From Flavobacteriales bacterium (lineage in GTDB: Bacteria; Bacteroidota; Bacteroidia; Flavobacteriales_D; Sanyastnellaceae), in NCBI GenBank assembly GCA_947465255.1, contig CANIAA010000004.1, forward strand, positions 1-39,886: a stretch of 39,886 bases of DNA, read 5' to 3'. The notes beneath the pieces are model-generated. The model did no database searches. It was not told the origin of the DNA and saw only the letters and a program-made list of their open reading frames with translations. A program made the translations under genes and the position numbers. Below are positions 29,901 to 38,678 of this stretch, one piece after another. The first letter of the stretch is position 1. The number at the start of each line of letters is the position of its first letter.

Positions 29901-32482
29901 CATCGAATGCGAGTTTTTCAGATAATGAAGTGAGAAACGGATTTATCATCGTTGGACAAAGCGCAACGTGGTATCGCGATGCAGATAACGACGGTTATGG
30001 TAATGCCGGTAATACTGTTTCGGCTTGCACGGCTCCTGCCGGTTATATTGGTGTTGCCGGTGACTGCAACGACAACTCATCTGCCGTTCGTCCGAATGCG
30101 ACAGAGGTTTGTAACAATATTGACGACAACTGTGTTGGCGGAATAGATGAAGGATTTGATGTCGACAATGATGGATTTACCACTTGCGAAGGCGATTGCA
30201 ACGACAACAGTTCTATCGTATTTCCGGGTGCATTCGAAATTTGTAACACGGCTGATGAAGATTGCGATGGAAGTATCGACGAAGGTTATGATGCGGATAA
30301 TGACGGTTATACCTCTTGCGGTGGTGACTGCAACGACAACAATGGCGCTATCCGCCCGAATGCGGTTGAGACATGTAACACCGCTGATGATGATTGCGAT
30401 GGTTTGGTAGACGAAGGTTTCGATGCAGACAATGACGGCTACACCTCATGTGGTGGTGACTGTAATGACAATAACGCTGCTATTCGTCCGAATGCAACGG
30501 AAGTCTGCAATGGCGTCGATGATAACTGTAATGCATCTATCGACGAAGGCTTCGACGTGGATGGTGATGGATTCACCACTTGCGAAGGCGACTGTAACGA
30601 CAATAACATCAACATCAACCCGGAGGCTTCTGAGGTGTGTTCAAACTTTACCGACGACAACTGTTCGGGCGTGGTGAACGAGGGTTGTTGCAATGTGACG
30701 CTCAGCTCATCAGCGACTAGCACAACATGTGCGGCCATTGCCAATGGATCGATTAACTTGACGGTATCGAATGGCACTGCACCGTATAGCTATGTGTGGA
30801 GCAATGGAGCAACTACGGAAGACATCAGTAATCTGGCAGCCGGCACATATTCGGTAACGGTGACTGATTTTTACGGTTGCACAGCTTCAAGATCTGTTTC
30901 TGTTACCAATGGCACCGGAGGGGCACCTGCCACTCCAACGGCTATCAACGGAGCGTATGGCGTATGCCGCAGTTCAACAGGGAACATATTTACCACTCCT
31001 TCAGTAACAGGAGCAACATCTTATCAGTGGACACTTCCTACGGGTGCTACAGGTAGCTCTACTACCAATAGCATAACGTTGAGCTTTAGCTCTACTTACA
31101 ATACGGGTAACTTAAGCGTGCGTGCTATTGGTCCTTGCGGAACAAGCGCTGCATTTACGCGCTCTGTTGTTGCTAATACAGCAGTGCCGGCTTCACCTGC
31201 ATCGATTACAGGTGCGTCGTCAGGAGTATGCGCAGGTTCTACGCAGACGTATACATGCGCTGCGGTAACAGGGGCTACAAGCTATCAATGGACTGCACCA
31301 ACCAATGCTACGGTTGTATCGGGACAGGGAACTCAAACAGTGACTGTTTCTTATGCTTCTAACTTCGGCACAAGCGGCTCTTTGAGCGTTCGTTCACAGA
31401 ATTGTTTTGGGTTGAGCACCGCTCGTACGTTAACCGTGTACAGCATACCTGCTACGCCTGGTGCCATTAGCGGCACAGCAGTGAACGTGTGTCCCGGATC
31501 TGTTCTTACTTATACGATTGCCGGAGTTCCCGGAGCAACCAGTTATGTGTGGACAGGCCCTGCTAATACAACAATTTCTTCGGGTCAGGGAACGACATCT
31601 ATCTCGTTGACTATGGGCGCCGCGTTCACCGGTGGACAAGTTACAGTGCGTGCTGTCAGCAGCTGCGGCCAGAGTGCACAGCGTACTTTCTCATTGTCTG
31701 TTAACCCTTCAGCACCATCTGCCATAGTGGGTCAGACTTCGAATCTGTGCGGAGGAGGACAATACACGTATTCGATTTCACCGGTTAGCGGAGCAACCAG
31801 TTATCTGTGGACCGTGCCAACCGGTTGCACAATTGTTACTAACAGCGGAACTTCTATTGTAATGAATGTGCCGAGTACATTTACTACAGGAACCCTCAGT
31901 GTTCGAGCATACAACATGTGTAATGGAAGCGCTATTCGAACAGCATCACTTACACGTTTGCCGTCAACACCTGCCAGCATCGCGGGTCCGGTCAGTGTAT
32001 GTCCGAACCAAGTGGGAGTGAATTTCACAACACCTGCAGTAAGCGGTGTTACGCAGTCATGGACGGTTCCAACAGGTGTAACACTAACGGCAGGTCAGGG
32101 CACCACAGGCATTACGTGCACATGGGGCACCGCAGCAGGCAGTGTATCTGTGCGAGGAGTCAACGCTTGCGGTCAATCAAGCGCTCGTAGTTTGTCTGTT
32201 TCTCTTGCTACATGCATAGAAGACACAGGCAGTTCTTTGATACGTGGCTTCGAATTGGAAGCATACCCGAATCCAAGCAACGGATCTTTCGTGATTCGAG
32301 CCAATGAAGCGGGTGATTACTATTTAATGAATAGTCTTGGTCAAGTTATAGAATTGGTGAAATTGAATGCAGCGAACAATTTCCGATATGAAATCGGTGG
32401 GTTGAGTGCAGGTATCTATTTCATCAACGGAAATGTCAACGGAACTGCTATTACAGAGCGAGTAGTGGTAACCGGAAACTGA
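26921..32482 (+). CDS. Giant T9SS type A protein with lysyl oxidase domain and MopE-type metal-binding repeats
   Basis: From ATG 26921 the product is 1853 aa with a signal peptide ([20 protein letters not shown]). Modules by my reading: a beta-sandwich at about 22-155 ([11 protein letters not shown], ending with a [10 protein letters not shown] motif); PKD at 181-260; a second VNDVC-like sandwich at about 350-490; a lysyl oxidase (LOX) domain at about 497-690; two dockerin-like calcium loops at about 731-787 ([25 protein letters not shown]); a possible cohesin-like sandwich at about 800-930 ([19 protein letters not shown]); PKD at 932-1010; five MopE-type repeats at about 1015-1255; an SprB-like repeat at about 1256-1335; five Ig-like modules at 1336-1765; and a type A T9SS sorting domain ([14 protein letters not shown] to the end). 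It should be exported to the cell surface. The LOX domain would oxidise primary amines such as peptidyl lysine to aldehydes. Substrate unknown. Confidence 0.9.
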   Translation: MKQFLLSTLFCVFASILGLAQAPVNDVCANAIPITVNGGYISCNNSNTVTNAANPSCGGTTGIKDIWYKFVYTGGTVVIETQLGTNTDTRIALYSACGGTQLGCNDDFGGTYRSSLSFTCAQLTAGNTYYIQAGGYNAVIGTFTMQVTASGILGCTDPQATNYTACATQNNGTCTYPVLTSQFNYAPTGTNCLNVQYTNTSSGNITGYNWSFPGGNPSSSTAQNPVVTYPAGGTYSATLTVTDAASSNTATNNNVLVTTGSIVTVDITPDANPTQTSWKVFDVNNVVVAQGTSNDATFCINSTCHRFEIYDSAGNGLTGTGNYKVYLNGALVSQGAQFGTRDIRYVNCPEGTSCNDPLNAVLGLNEVPFDNSWYVFTPSVNGQYRITTCGYAACDTRIWVYDYCIMANFDNTNEATYTYNDDFCGVQAQADVFMTGGNTYYVRVGSGGACAGSSYDVFFEYVGPVTGCMDILACNYQPLASAAGPCYYNGDPNCSGLGPDLFMDQPALFSSLTSTTLTNGDACLVNEGCLQSNAGTRQILRFTTRIANIGTQDYFIGVPNASNSQFTFDPCHNHYHYAGYAEYLLFDSNGNLMPNIGFKNGFCVLDLSCPAGISAQYSCGNMGITAGCADIYSSSLTCQWIDVTGVPAGTYYLVIRTNWDQDPDQNGRYELRYDNNYAQVCISFGRDANNNIINFTKNIATCPAVEDCLGIPFGDAQTDCAGNCPGTVLSGDVNNDGYLTPQDEHLYGEAAVNGGIAVSACTDLNADGEITIADASYLGQCIHQQQDAGVPPLQYESCGWDPEIQDPENVTIGLANLNTTNSTFDIVVSNPQNELWALQFDISGAVITGVQNLLPTTTWGAHIHFDGNTIAVTSEGNTKVPTYTNATAILRVTYSSLSGSTVCISNIIDALNDFNHNVLATIGSCVGVASQVVANFTASATSVCQGASVTYTNTSSGATSYSWSFPGGTPSTSSAANPVVVYSTPGTYNVTLTASNASFSDNEVRNGFIIVGQSATWYRDADNDGYGNAGNTVSACTAPAGYIGVAGDCNDNSSAVRPNATEVCNNIDDNCVGGIDEGFDVDNDGFTTCEGDCNDNSSIVFPGAFEICNTADEDCDGSIDEGYDADNDGYTSCGGDCNDNNGAIRPNAVETCNTADDDCDGLVDEGFDADNDGYTSCGGDCNDNNAAIRPNATEVCNGVDDNCNASIDEGFDVDGDGFTTCEGDCNDNNININPEASEVCSNFTDDNCSGVVNEGCCNVTLSSSATSTTCAAIANGSINLTVSNGTAPYSYVWSNGATTEDISNLAAGTYSVTVTDFYGCTASRSVSVTNGTGGAPATPTAINGAYGVCRSSTGNIFTTPSVTGATSYQWTLPTGATGSSTTNSITLSFSSTYNTGNLSVRAIGPCGTSAAFTRSVVANTAVPASPASITGASSGVCAGSTQTYTCAAVTGATSYQWTAPTNATVVSGQGTQTVTVSYASNFGTSGSLSVRSQNCFGLSTARTLTVYSIPATPGAISGTAVNVCPGSVLTYTIAGVPGATSYVWTGPANTTISSGQGTTSISLTMGAAFTGGQVTVRAVSSCGQSAQRTFSLSVNPSAPSAIVGQTSNLCGGGQYTYSISPVSGATSYLWTVPTGCTIVTNSGTSIVMNVPSTFTTGTLSVRAYNMCNGSAIRTASLTRLPSTPASIAGPVSVCPNQVGVNFTTPAVSGVTQSWTVPTGVTLTAGQGTTGITCTWGTAAGSVSVRGVNACGQSSARSLSVSLATCIEDTGSSLIRGFELEAYPNPSNGSFVIRANEAGDYYLMNSLGQVIELVKLNAANNFRYEIGGLSAGIYFINGNVNGTAITERVVVTGN
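28412..28990 (+). other. Lysyl oxidase catalytic domain with conserved copper ligands and LTQ residues
   Basis: Compared from memory with human LOX, CHNHYH gives the copper ligands His572, His574 and His576 (human CHQHYH, 292/294/296). Lys599 in [13 protein letters not shown] aligns with Lys320 (GHKASFCLEDTSC), and Tyr632 in [16 protein letters not shown] aligns with Tyr355 (GCYDTYGADIDCQWID). These two form the lysine tyrosylquinone cofactor. The gaps His576-Lys599 (23) and Lys599-Tyr632 (33) match 24 and 35 in human LOX. The C-terminal [10 protein letters not shown] matches NNVVRCDIRY. All expected catalytic residues are present, so activity is plausible. Confidence 0.88.
30059..30680 (+). 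repeat. Five tandem 132-nt MopE-type metal-binding repeats
   Basis: GDCNDN begins at 30059, 30191, 30323, 30455 and 30587, an exact period of 132 bases (44 residues). Each unit has the form GDCNDN, then PxAxExCN, DDxCxG, DEGFDxDxDGxT. This is the putative metal-binding motif family that includes the copper protein MopE; the Asp/Asn spacing also resembles calcium loops. Codons differ widely between units while the protein is conserved, so the duplications are old and under selection. Confidence 0.85.
30926..32205 (+). repeat. Five tandem Ig-like modules of about 87 residues
   Basis: Units begin at 30926, 31187, 31448, 31709 and 31961, with periods of 261, 261, 261 and 252 bases. Each follows the pattern P(A/S)xPxxIxG, VCxG, VxGATSYxWTxP, GQGT, and SVRAxxxCGxS. 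They are PKD/Ig-like stalk modules between the metal-binding repeats and the sorting domain, and probably act as a spacer to lift the N-terminal domains from the surface. Confidence 0.82.
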
Positions 32483-32504
32483 AAATGAAATGAATGAAAT
32501 TGAG

Positions 32505-32534
32505 AAGGGCCGCTCAGCGGCCCTTTTCTTTTTT
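32505..32534 (+). terminator. Terminator between the convergent lysyl oxidase and tolC-type genes
   Basis: AAGGGCCGC (32505-32513) and GCGGCCCTT (32517-32525) form a perfect 9-bp stem with a TCA loop, followed by a T-rich tract. It lies between convergent genes; the plus-strand side has the better T tract, but it may serve both. Confidence 0.92.
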
Positions 32535-33963
32535 ACAATGTTCCTAGTAAATAAAGAATCTCGATTTCTTGCAGTTTCAGTTGTGTTGAAATTTCACTTT
32601 CCTGGACACGCAAATCGAATAATTGTTGCTCGCGCGTATTGATGAGAAACACGCTGCTTTCGCCCGAGTTGAATTTCTCACGTTCTGCATCGAGCAGGCG
32701 TTGCATGTTGCTTACGTTGCTTGAGACGTTTGTGAGCTGAAGTCGCAGAAGTTCAAGTTGACGAATAGCGGCGAGAGCTTTATTTCGAATTACCGTTGTT
32801 TTCTGCAAGGCCTCTAACTCGAGTTCTTCGATTTTGATACGTGTAATCCCCAGTTCCCCTTTTGCTTTTCGCATCAGAATGGGCCAAGAAATTTGTGCGC
32901 CCCACTTGTAGTTATTCAGCATCAATATGTCGCTAGCGGGTTCTGTAGCTTCACTAAGCGCGTTGTACTGAAGGTTCACAACAGGCTTCATCAACTCTTT
33001 CTTCCAACGCTCTTCTGCGCGCAGTTGCTCGAGCATGGGTGTAAATTTCAGGAGCTGCGGATTGGTTGAAGCCAAGCTGTTGGTTCTGTCGGCGAGTACG
33101 TTTGTATTGATCAATGCCTCATCGAATAAGATTTCCTTTTGAGGTATTGTGTTTTTGATTGATTCCAAGGGAATGAAATTCAGTTCATTTTCCTCCCAAA
33201 GGTGTGATGTTAAGTCGAATGATTCTTTGGCCCACTTGGCCTCGGCTGATTGATACTTTTGTTTTCTGTTCTGAACCTGTATAGCTGTTTCCAGGGTATC
33301 AACAGAAGCGATATCGCCAGCCAGAAAACGGTTTTTTGTGTCTGTCAATCGCTGCTCTGCAATGGCAACCCACTCACGGTGAATGTCGAGCACTTTTCTG
33401 CTCATCCACCATTCCCAATATTGCTTGTAGGCATCGTAGCGCAAATCCTGTTTCAGCCGATTTTGTTCAATGACAGAATAGCGTTGATACGCTTCAGCCT
33501 GGCGCATTTCTGTGCGGCTTTTATCTGTAATTAAACCCTGACCTAAAGGCACTGCAATACCGGCGTTGATCAGACCACCGTTTGGCGTTGTTTCCTCTGG
33601 GCTGACGTAAGTGCCATTGGCATTTTCGAAGCTCGATTTTAGAATGAGGGGTGCACGAAGAGGCACATCTACGCCAACATAGGTTTGGTTATAGTATTCA
33701 GTGGACTTGAAGAATTTGTTTTGATGCGTGGCAGAAATCTTCGGGTCGAAGGCACCTTTTGCCTTGGTAATTTCTTGTTGTCCTTTTTCTACGCTCAAGT
33801 CGGCCATGCGCAATGCGGGGTGGTTATTGAGCATCACCTTGAACGCATCATAGGTGAGTACCTCTTCGCTTTGAGCGTGAATCTTCCAGCTGAAAGAAGC
33901 CGACACCAGGAGGGCAATCAGTTTTATGTGAACTGAATGATTATTTCTTCTCCTTGACGTCAT
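32533..33963 (-). CDS. TolC-family outer membrane efflux protein
   Basis: From ATG 33963 the product is 476 aa. It has a signal peptide with a basic n-region (MTSRRRNNHSVHIKLIALLV, then to HAQS). The body shows the two-fold OEP pattern of TolC: a first repeat with LTYDAFKVMLNNHPALRMAD and long coiled-coil helices, and a second with NPQLLKFTPMLEQLRAEERW, ending EIEILYLLGTL. TolC proteins form trimeric channels through the outer membrane. An alternative start at 33993 adds 10 residues. The start overlaps the end of the adaptor gene (33941) by 23 bases, so it is the last gene of the exporter operon. The substrate is not evident. Confidence 0.9.
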   Translation of the reverse strand: MTSRRRNNHSVHIKLIALLVSASFSWKIHAQSEEVLTYDAFKVMLNNHPALRMADLSVEKGQQEITKAKGAFDPKISATHQNKFFKSTEYYNQTYVGVDVPLRAPLILKSSFENANGTYVSPEETTPNGGLINAGIAVPLGQGLITDKSRTEMRQAEAYQRYSVIEQNRLKQDLRYDAYKQYWEWWMSRKVLDIHREWVAIAEQRLTDTKNRFLAGDIASVDTLETAIQVQNRKQKYQSAEAKWAKESFDLTSHLWEENELNFIPLESIKNTIPQKEILFDEALINTNVLADRTNSLASTNPQLLKFTPMLEQLRAEERWKKELMKPVVNLQYNALSEATEPASDILMLNNYKWGAQISWPILMRKAKGELGITRIKIEELELEALQKTTVIRNKALAAIRQLELLRLQLTNVSSNVSNMQRLLDAEREKFNSGESSVFLINTREQQLFDLRVQESEISTQLKLQEIEILYLLGTL

Positions 33964-35284
33964 CGGCTTTGTAGTAGTTGGGTGGGAATCCATTGAACTG
34001 TCGCCATAGTTCGTAGCCTAGTGGCACATCATTCAGCAAGGCCATACCATGGGCACCGGCGCCCACGCGAATGCCGGAAGGCCAAGGAACGTCATTAGGG
34101 TCAGGCGCAACGAGTATACGATACTCGCCTTGGCTATTTGTGAAGTTATCGATGGCGACTACAACACCTCCGTACGTTCCGGCAGAGGCACCTGGCCAGC
34201 CGCTGAAAACGAAAGCAGGCCAACCATCAAAAATGAATCGCACTTTTTGGCCTTTGGAGAGCAAGGGATAATCAATGGGTTTGACCATGAGCTCTACGGC
34301 AAGCTCATAATTGGCGGGCATGAGGCTGACAATTTCTTCACCATCTTTAATCGTTTCACCAACCCCTGTTTTGATCGCGCGTGTTATATATCCATCGGCC
34401 GGTGATGTGATGAAATAGAAGCCGCTTCGCTGGGTGTAACCGGCAAACTGGCTTTGAAGCTTTGTCACTTGTGCCTCGGTATCATACAACATACTCATGG
34501 TCGAGAACTTGTCGCTTTCTGCCTTGGAAACTTTATCGCGGTAATCTTGTGAAATTGTATTCAGTTCGGTGCGAGCATTGGTGAGTTCTTGTCGAGCAAT
34601 GAGTAGTTTGTTTTCTGTTTCCATTTGTTTCGCCCGGGCGTTTTGATAAGCCACCTCGCGCTGCTCAAGTTCAGTTTCTGATTTCAGTCCTTTTTCGAAC
34701 AGTGATTTGAATCGCTCATACTGGTCACGGGCAATCACCGCGTTACCTTTCACCACATTAAAGTCCATGCTGTCGCTCTGAACTTTTAGTATCGACTGCT
34801 TGATTTTGAGTTCCTGCTGACTTCGCTTCAGTTTTGCGCTTTCGTTGAGAGCGTCAATTTGTCGATCCAGCGCTGCGACTTTTTGCATGTATCCCGATAC
34901 GCTTGATTCTTTGCTCTTTATTTGATCTTCGACGTTAATGAGTAGATTCGGATCGAAGTAGTCGTCTTTGATTTCGGAGATGCGCATAATTGTATCACCG
35001 GTTTTGACTAAATCACCCTCGCGCACGTACCATTGTTCTATTTTACCTGGAATGATGGTTTGAATCGCTTGAGGGCGTTGGTCGGGACGGAGCGATGTAA
35101 GTCGGCCGTTTCCGCTAATGTTTTGAGTCCAGGGCAAGCATAGTAGCACAATGAGAACGCCGAGCAGGACAAAGAGCGAACGCTTCAGCACTCGGTTGTT
35201 TTTAGTGGTGGAAAGCTTGCGAAACGAGGTAAAATCGTCTTGCTTGATTTTTCCGTTTATGGCTGAGTCCGAAAGTTCGAGCAT
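33941..35284 (-). CDS. HlyD-family periplasmic adaptor (membrane fusion protein)
   Basis: This 447-aa protein has a cytoplasmic N-terminus and one membrane helix (about 36-52, LFVLLGVLIVLLCLPW). A half biotinyl-lipoyl motif follows (IPGKIEQWYVREGDLVKTGD). A long coiled-coil hairpin spans about 115-270, then the second lipoyl half (SPADGYITRAIKTGVGETIK) and a beta-barrel domain (AVELMVKPIDYPLLSKGQKV). This is the layout of HlyD-type adaptors that bridge an inner-membrane ABC transporter to TolC. It starts 10 bases after the ABC gene and overlaps the tolC-type gene, so all three form one operon. The tail is charged (KADDVKEKK). Confidence 0.92.
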   Translation of the reverse strand: MLELSDSAINGKIKQDDFTSFRKLSTTKNNRVLKRSLFVLLGVLIVLLCLPWTQNISGNGRLTSLRPDQRPQAIQTIIPGKIEQWYVREGDLVKTGDTIMRISEIKDDYFDPNLLINVEDQIKSKESSVSGYMQKVAALDRQIDALNESAKLKRSQQELKIKQSILKVQSDSMDFNVVKGNAVIARDQYERFKSLFEKGLKSETELEQREVAYQNARAKQMETENKLLIARQELTNARTELNTISQDYRDKVSKAESDKFSTMSMLYDTEAQVTKLQSQFAGYTQRSGFYFITSPADGYITRAIKTGVGETIKDGEEIVSLMPANYELAVELMVKPIDYPLLSKGQKVRFIFDGWPAFVFSGWPGASAGTYGGVVVAIDNFTNSQGEYRILVAPDPNDVPWPSGIRVGAGAHGMALLNDVPLGYELWRQFNGFPPNYYKADDVKEKK

Positions 35285-35294
35285 GTGCGATAGT

Positions 35295-36944
35295 TTAAGC
35301 TTTTTGCATGGTTACGACTCTACCGGTCAATTGATGAACAGCCGGGTTGTTGCTGATGATTAAAATGGTCGCCTGCGGGAATTCGCGCAAAATGTTGTGA
35401 AGAATTTCCATGCGTTCATCGGGTAAGATTGCCTGAAGGTTGTCTTCCATTAAGATGAGGTGAGGGTTGCCAACGAGACAACGTGCGAGAACCAACTTGC
35501 GCAAGATTCCTCCCGATAAAATTTTTCCTTCCGGGTCAATCATTGTATGATAACCTTCCGGCATGTGTGTAATGCTGTCGTGCAATTTCACCAGTCGCGC
35601 CGCCTCCATCACTTGGTTTATATCGATGTGTTTTCTTCCGCAGGTAATGTTCTCCACGACGGTTCCTTTGAAGACCCCTTGATCGGCGAAGTTCTCTCCG
35701 GTGATTTCACGCAGCGTAACGAGGTCGATGTTTTCCAGAGGCAATCCATTCACGGTGATGCTGCCCTGAAACCCCGCGAAATATCCCGTGAGTAGTTTCA
35801 TCAGGAGCGTTTTACCACTGCCGTTTCCACCCGCCACACATACTCGTTCTCCCGGCATGATTTCCAGATTGAAATTGTGGATGACGGGGGAGTTGGCGTC
35901 TGAGAACGTGTAGGATAGATTGTCAATTTTTACGTGAATGCCTTGTTTTTTCAAGGTTTCCCGGACGTCAATACCACCTTCGCGTTCCAGTTGAATATCG
36001 GTAATGCTGCCGATTTTATCGAGTGCTGTGAGAACGTCGTACACAGTGCTCATGTTGAGAATGACTTTTTCTACGTTGCCGATAATCATCAGAATTACGA
36101 TTTCGGCAGCTACAAATTGCCCGATGTTGATTTGTCCGTTGATGACCAGAATACTTCCGGCGATAATGAGGCTTGCGGCAAGAATGATTTTGAAAAGAAC
36201 AAGAACCTTGTACTGCGTAACAAGAATAGAGAAGTGGCGTTTACGGGCATCGAGGTACTTCGAGGCGTGATAATCGGTTTGCTCGAGAGGCATCGACGTG
36301 ATGCCGCTTAGTTTAAACGTAGTGAATGTGCGAGAGAGTTCTTCGAGCCAATGGGCTACAGCAAATTTGTGCTTGCTTTCTTCGAGACTGCTGTCAAGCC
36401 CTTCTTTACCGGTGAGTTTGAAGATGGCCGCAATGAGCAGTATGAGAATGAGACCAAGGAGAATGAAGAGGGGGTGGTAGAAAGAGAGAAGGATTAGTCC
36501 GAAAATAATCTGAATGGCTGCTGTGGAGAAATCGAGAAGAAGCTTGGATATTCCTTTCTGTACGGTCATGATTTCGAAGAAGCGATTCATGACCTCCGGG
36601 AAGTACTTGGATTTCACAGAGTCGAAGGAAGCGCGCGGCAGTCGATAGGCAAAGTCGAAGGAAGACCTCACAAACAAGCGCTGTTCGATTGCTTCGGTGA
36701 TGGCCATTTGGCGCAGTTGAAGAAGTCCGTTGAAGAACACACCCAGTATCACGAAAACAACGAGTACTATCCAGGAGGCACGTAACTCACCCGCCTGAAG
36801 CAGGTTGATAATGGCTTGAATGCCGAGGGGTAGGGTAAGATTGACCATCCCCTGAAACAGGGCGAAGATGTAGACGTTCCTTATTTCGGATCGTTCAGAT
36901 TTTACCAAACGCCAAAGGCGTTGCAAAGGACTAATTTGACTCAT
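35295..36944 (-). CDS. ABC transporter permease-ATPase with degenerate ATPase motifs
   Basis: This 549-aa half-transporter has an N-terminal membrane domain (about 20-310, about six helices) and a C-terminal ATPase domain (about 336-549), the layout of type I secretion ABC proteins but without a C39 peptidase domain. Walker A is normal (GNGSGKT, 373-379) and a signature LSGG is present (476-479). Other motifs depart from consensus: the Walker B Asp-Glu pair reads Glu500-Asp501, the D-loop SALD reads QAIL, and the H-loop histidine is Asn532 (IISNN). No Gln is found at the usual Q-loop position. It is the first gene of an operon with the HlyD adaptor and TolC channel. It may have lower ATPase activity, or may pair with a canonical partner. 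Confidence 0.9.
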   Translation of the reverse strand: MSQISPLQRLWRLVKSERSEIRNVYIFALFQGMVNLTLPLGIQAIINLLQAGELRASWIVLVVFVILGVFFNGLLQLRQMAITEAIEQRLFVRSSFDFAYRLPRASFDSVKSKYFPEVMNRFFEIMTVQKGISKLLLDFSTAAIQIIFGLILLSFYHPLFILLGLILILLIAAIFKLTGKEGLDSSLEESKHKFAVAHWLEELSRTFTTFKLSGITSMPLEQTDYHASKYLDARKRHFSILVTQYKVLVLFKIILAASLIIAGSILVINGQINIGQFVAAEIVILMIIGNVEKVILNMSTVYDVLTALDKIGSITDIQLEREGGIDVRETLKKQGIHVKIDNLSYTFSDANSPVIHNFNLEIMPGERVCVAGGNGSGKTLLMKLLTGYFAGFQGSITVNGLPLENIDLVTLREITGENFADQGVFKGTVVENITCGRKHIDINQVMEAARLVKLHDSITHMPEGYHTMIDPEGKILSGGILRKLVLARCLVGNPHLILMEDNLQAILPDERMEILHNILREFPQATILIISNNPAVHQLTGRVVTMQKA

Positions 36945-37073
36945 ATACAGGGATAGTGTCAGAATTTCAGCCCGATGTGCTCATTCAGCAAGCAAATGCG
37001 TTGGCTTTTCGGGCGCAATGATACTTAAAGCATCCGAATGGGGGCAAAGTTCACCCAATTGAGGTGAGTTTCC

Positions 37074-37781
37074 TTAGGAAAATTTAATGATTACGCTGTC
37101 AATAACATGGGCGGCATCCTCGCATTTATCCGTGGCGTTTTCCAGAAAGCTTATCACTTCCTTGGTTTTTAGGATAACCATTGCATCCGTTTCGTTTTTG
37201 AAGAGGTCAGCGATGGTGCTATTCATGATCTTGTCGGCTTCGTTTTCCAGCGTGTTGATGGTGTAGAGGTGTGCCTTCACTTTGCGAACGTTGCGCAGGC
37301 TGCGCATTTCGCGCACCGCACTCTGTAGTTCTATAGCAGAAAGGGTAATGATTTCAGCCAACCGAATCATTGCCGGGCTTATTTGATGCACCTTGTAAAG
37401 ATCAAGGCGTTTGGAAGTACCATAGATATAATCAACCACATCATCGATGGCGATGGCCAGCGCATGAATGTCTTCGCGATCGAACGGAACTATAAACGTG
37501 TTGCCCGTTTCACGCATAATGGCGTGGGTAATTTCGTCGCCCTGCTTTTCGAGCAGGTTGATGGTTTCAAAGGATTGAATTCGGGTAACCGAGTCGGCTT
37601 TGAGTGCATTTTCAAGAACCTTGGCAACTTCCACCAAGTTGTTGCATGCTTGGTCGAATAAAGGGTAGAACAATTTGTCCTTAGGCAATAATGCCTGAAA
37701 TATGAAGTCGATAGAGCGTTTCACAAGAGGTTCTTCTTCTCGCGAATTACGATGTTCTGTTTCGTCGGTAATCAAAGCCAT
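37074..37781 (-). CDS. DUF47 (PhoU-like) family protein
   Basis: This 235-aa, all-helical protein belongs to DUF47, distant relatives of PhoU that usually accompany PiT phosphate permeases and are thought to regulate phosphate uptake. Family features are the FDREDIHALAIAIDDVVDYI helix with its acidic metal-binding-type motif, NTLENEADKIMNS and the C-terminal ATDKCEDAAHVIDSVIIK. It has an extra charged head of about 20 residues (ITDETEHRNSREEEP). It is divergent from a paralogue at 38034 that shares the FDREDIH, LENEAD and ENATDKCED-type blocks. No membrane segment is seen. The exact function is not established. Confidence 0.9.
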   Translation of the reverse strand: MALITDETEHRNSREEEPLVKRSIDFIFQALLPKDKLFYPLFDQACNNLVEVAKVLENALKADSVTRIQSFETINLLEKQGDEITHAIMRETGNTFIVPFDREDIHALAIAIDDVVDYIYGTSKRLDLYKVHQISPAMIRLAEIITLSAIELQSAVREMRSLRNVRKVKAHLYTINTLENEADKIMNSTIADLFKNETDAMVILKTKEVISFLENATDKCEDAAHVIDSVIIKFS

Positions 37782-37816
37782 TTAGGATTTAGGGTAAAAA
37801 TGAGAATCTCTTAACA

Positions 37817-37824
37817 CAAAACTA
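37817..37824 (-). promoter_or_regulatory. Candidate -7 box for the minus-strand DUF47 gene
   Basis: The minus strand reads TAGTTTTG, an exact TAnnTTTG box, 35 bases before the ATG at 37781. A TTG lies 24 bases further up, slightly too far. No clear box is seen for the plus-strand DUF47 gene in the remaining intergenic DNA (37825-38033). Confidence 0.4.
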
Positions 37825-38033
37825 ACAAACGAACCAAGCCGGGTTGCGCAACTTGGCAGTAACGCGACGTAATCCCATTTTCGTAATTGACCCTCGAAAA
37901 ATTAAAAACCTGCTAATCAGTTGATTGTTTCGACGAGATGAAGAGCGAAAGTGCTTTGCATAACAATATGGTAACATAAAGGAAAGGCAGTGTTCTTATA
38001 CAGCGGGTTCTTTTGCTGAAATCGTTTACGCGT

Positions 38034-38669
38034 ATGAATTTGTTTAAAATGTTCGCACCGAAGTCGGGTGATTTTTTCGACTCTTTCGCTCAATCAACCC
38101 GCAATTTGGTTGCGATGTCTCAAAAATTCAAGCAACTATTGGATGCGAAGGAAGGCGATAGAGATGGTATTGTAAGAGAGATACACGACTTGGAGCACGT
38201 AGGCGACCAAATCACGCATAATCTCTTTATTCAGCTGAGTGAAAATTTCATTACTCCATTCGACCGAGAGGATATTCACTATTTGGCTACCTCGCTGGAT
38301 GATGTGGCTGATTTCATTAACGGCACCGCTTCGCGAATTTCGCTATATCAATTGAAGGAAATCGATCAGGTGATGCATGGATTGGCCAGTGTGTTGTCGC
38401 GTCAGGTAGAGGAAATAGACAATGCAATACAGAACCTGCGAAACATGAAGAATGCTCAGCGGGTAAGAGAAGCCATTGTGCGTATCAATGATTTGGAGAA
38501 TGAAGCTGACAGCATTTTCGACTTGGCTATAGCGCGCTTGTTTTCAGAAGAAACAAATGCGATTGAAATGATTAAGAAGAAGGAAATTCTTTCTGTATTG
38601 GAGACCGCCACTGACAAGTGCGAAGACGTAGCCAATGCGATTGAATCGATTTTGGTGAAGAACTCATAA
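38034..38669 (+). CDS. DUF47 (PhoU-like) accessory protein of PiT phosphate permease
   Basis: From ATG 38034 the product is 211 aa (MNLFKMFAPKSGDFFDSFAQ); the open frame begins earlier at a TTG (38013) that I consider too weak a start. It is an all-helical DUF47 protein with VGDQITHNLF, FDREDIHYLATSLDDVADFI, NDLENEADSIFD and ETATDKCEDVANAIESILVK. It is about the usual family size (205-215 aa). Only 9 bases separate it from the PiT gene, so they are one operon, and it is the standard cytoplasmic partner of that permease. Its divergent paralogue at 37074-37781 may be a second regulator of the same system. Confidence 0.93.
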   Translation: MNLFKMFAPKSGDFFDSFAQSTRNLVAMSQKFKQLLDAKEGDRDGIVREIHDLEHVGDQITHNLFIQLSENFITPFDREDIHYLATSLDDVADFINGTASRISLYQLKEIDQVMHGLASVLSRQVEEIDNAIQNLRNMKNAQRVREAIVRINDLENEADSIFDLAIARLFSEETNAIEMIKKKEILSVLETATDKCEDVANAIESILVKNS

Positions 38670-38678
38670 AAGCGCCCT

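Noticed and set aside
30059-30680. CRISPR array, suggested by regular spacing
   Set aside because: The 132-nt period is an in-frame protein repeat with poorly conserved DNA; there are no short identical repeats and no cas genes.
36945-37073. Promoter for the exporter operon
   Set aside because: Only one-mismatch versions of TAnnTTTG without a TTG partner are present, so no site can be called.
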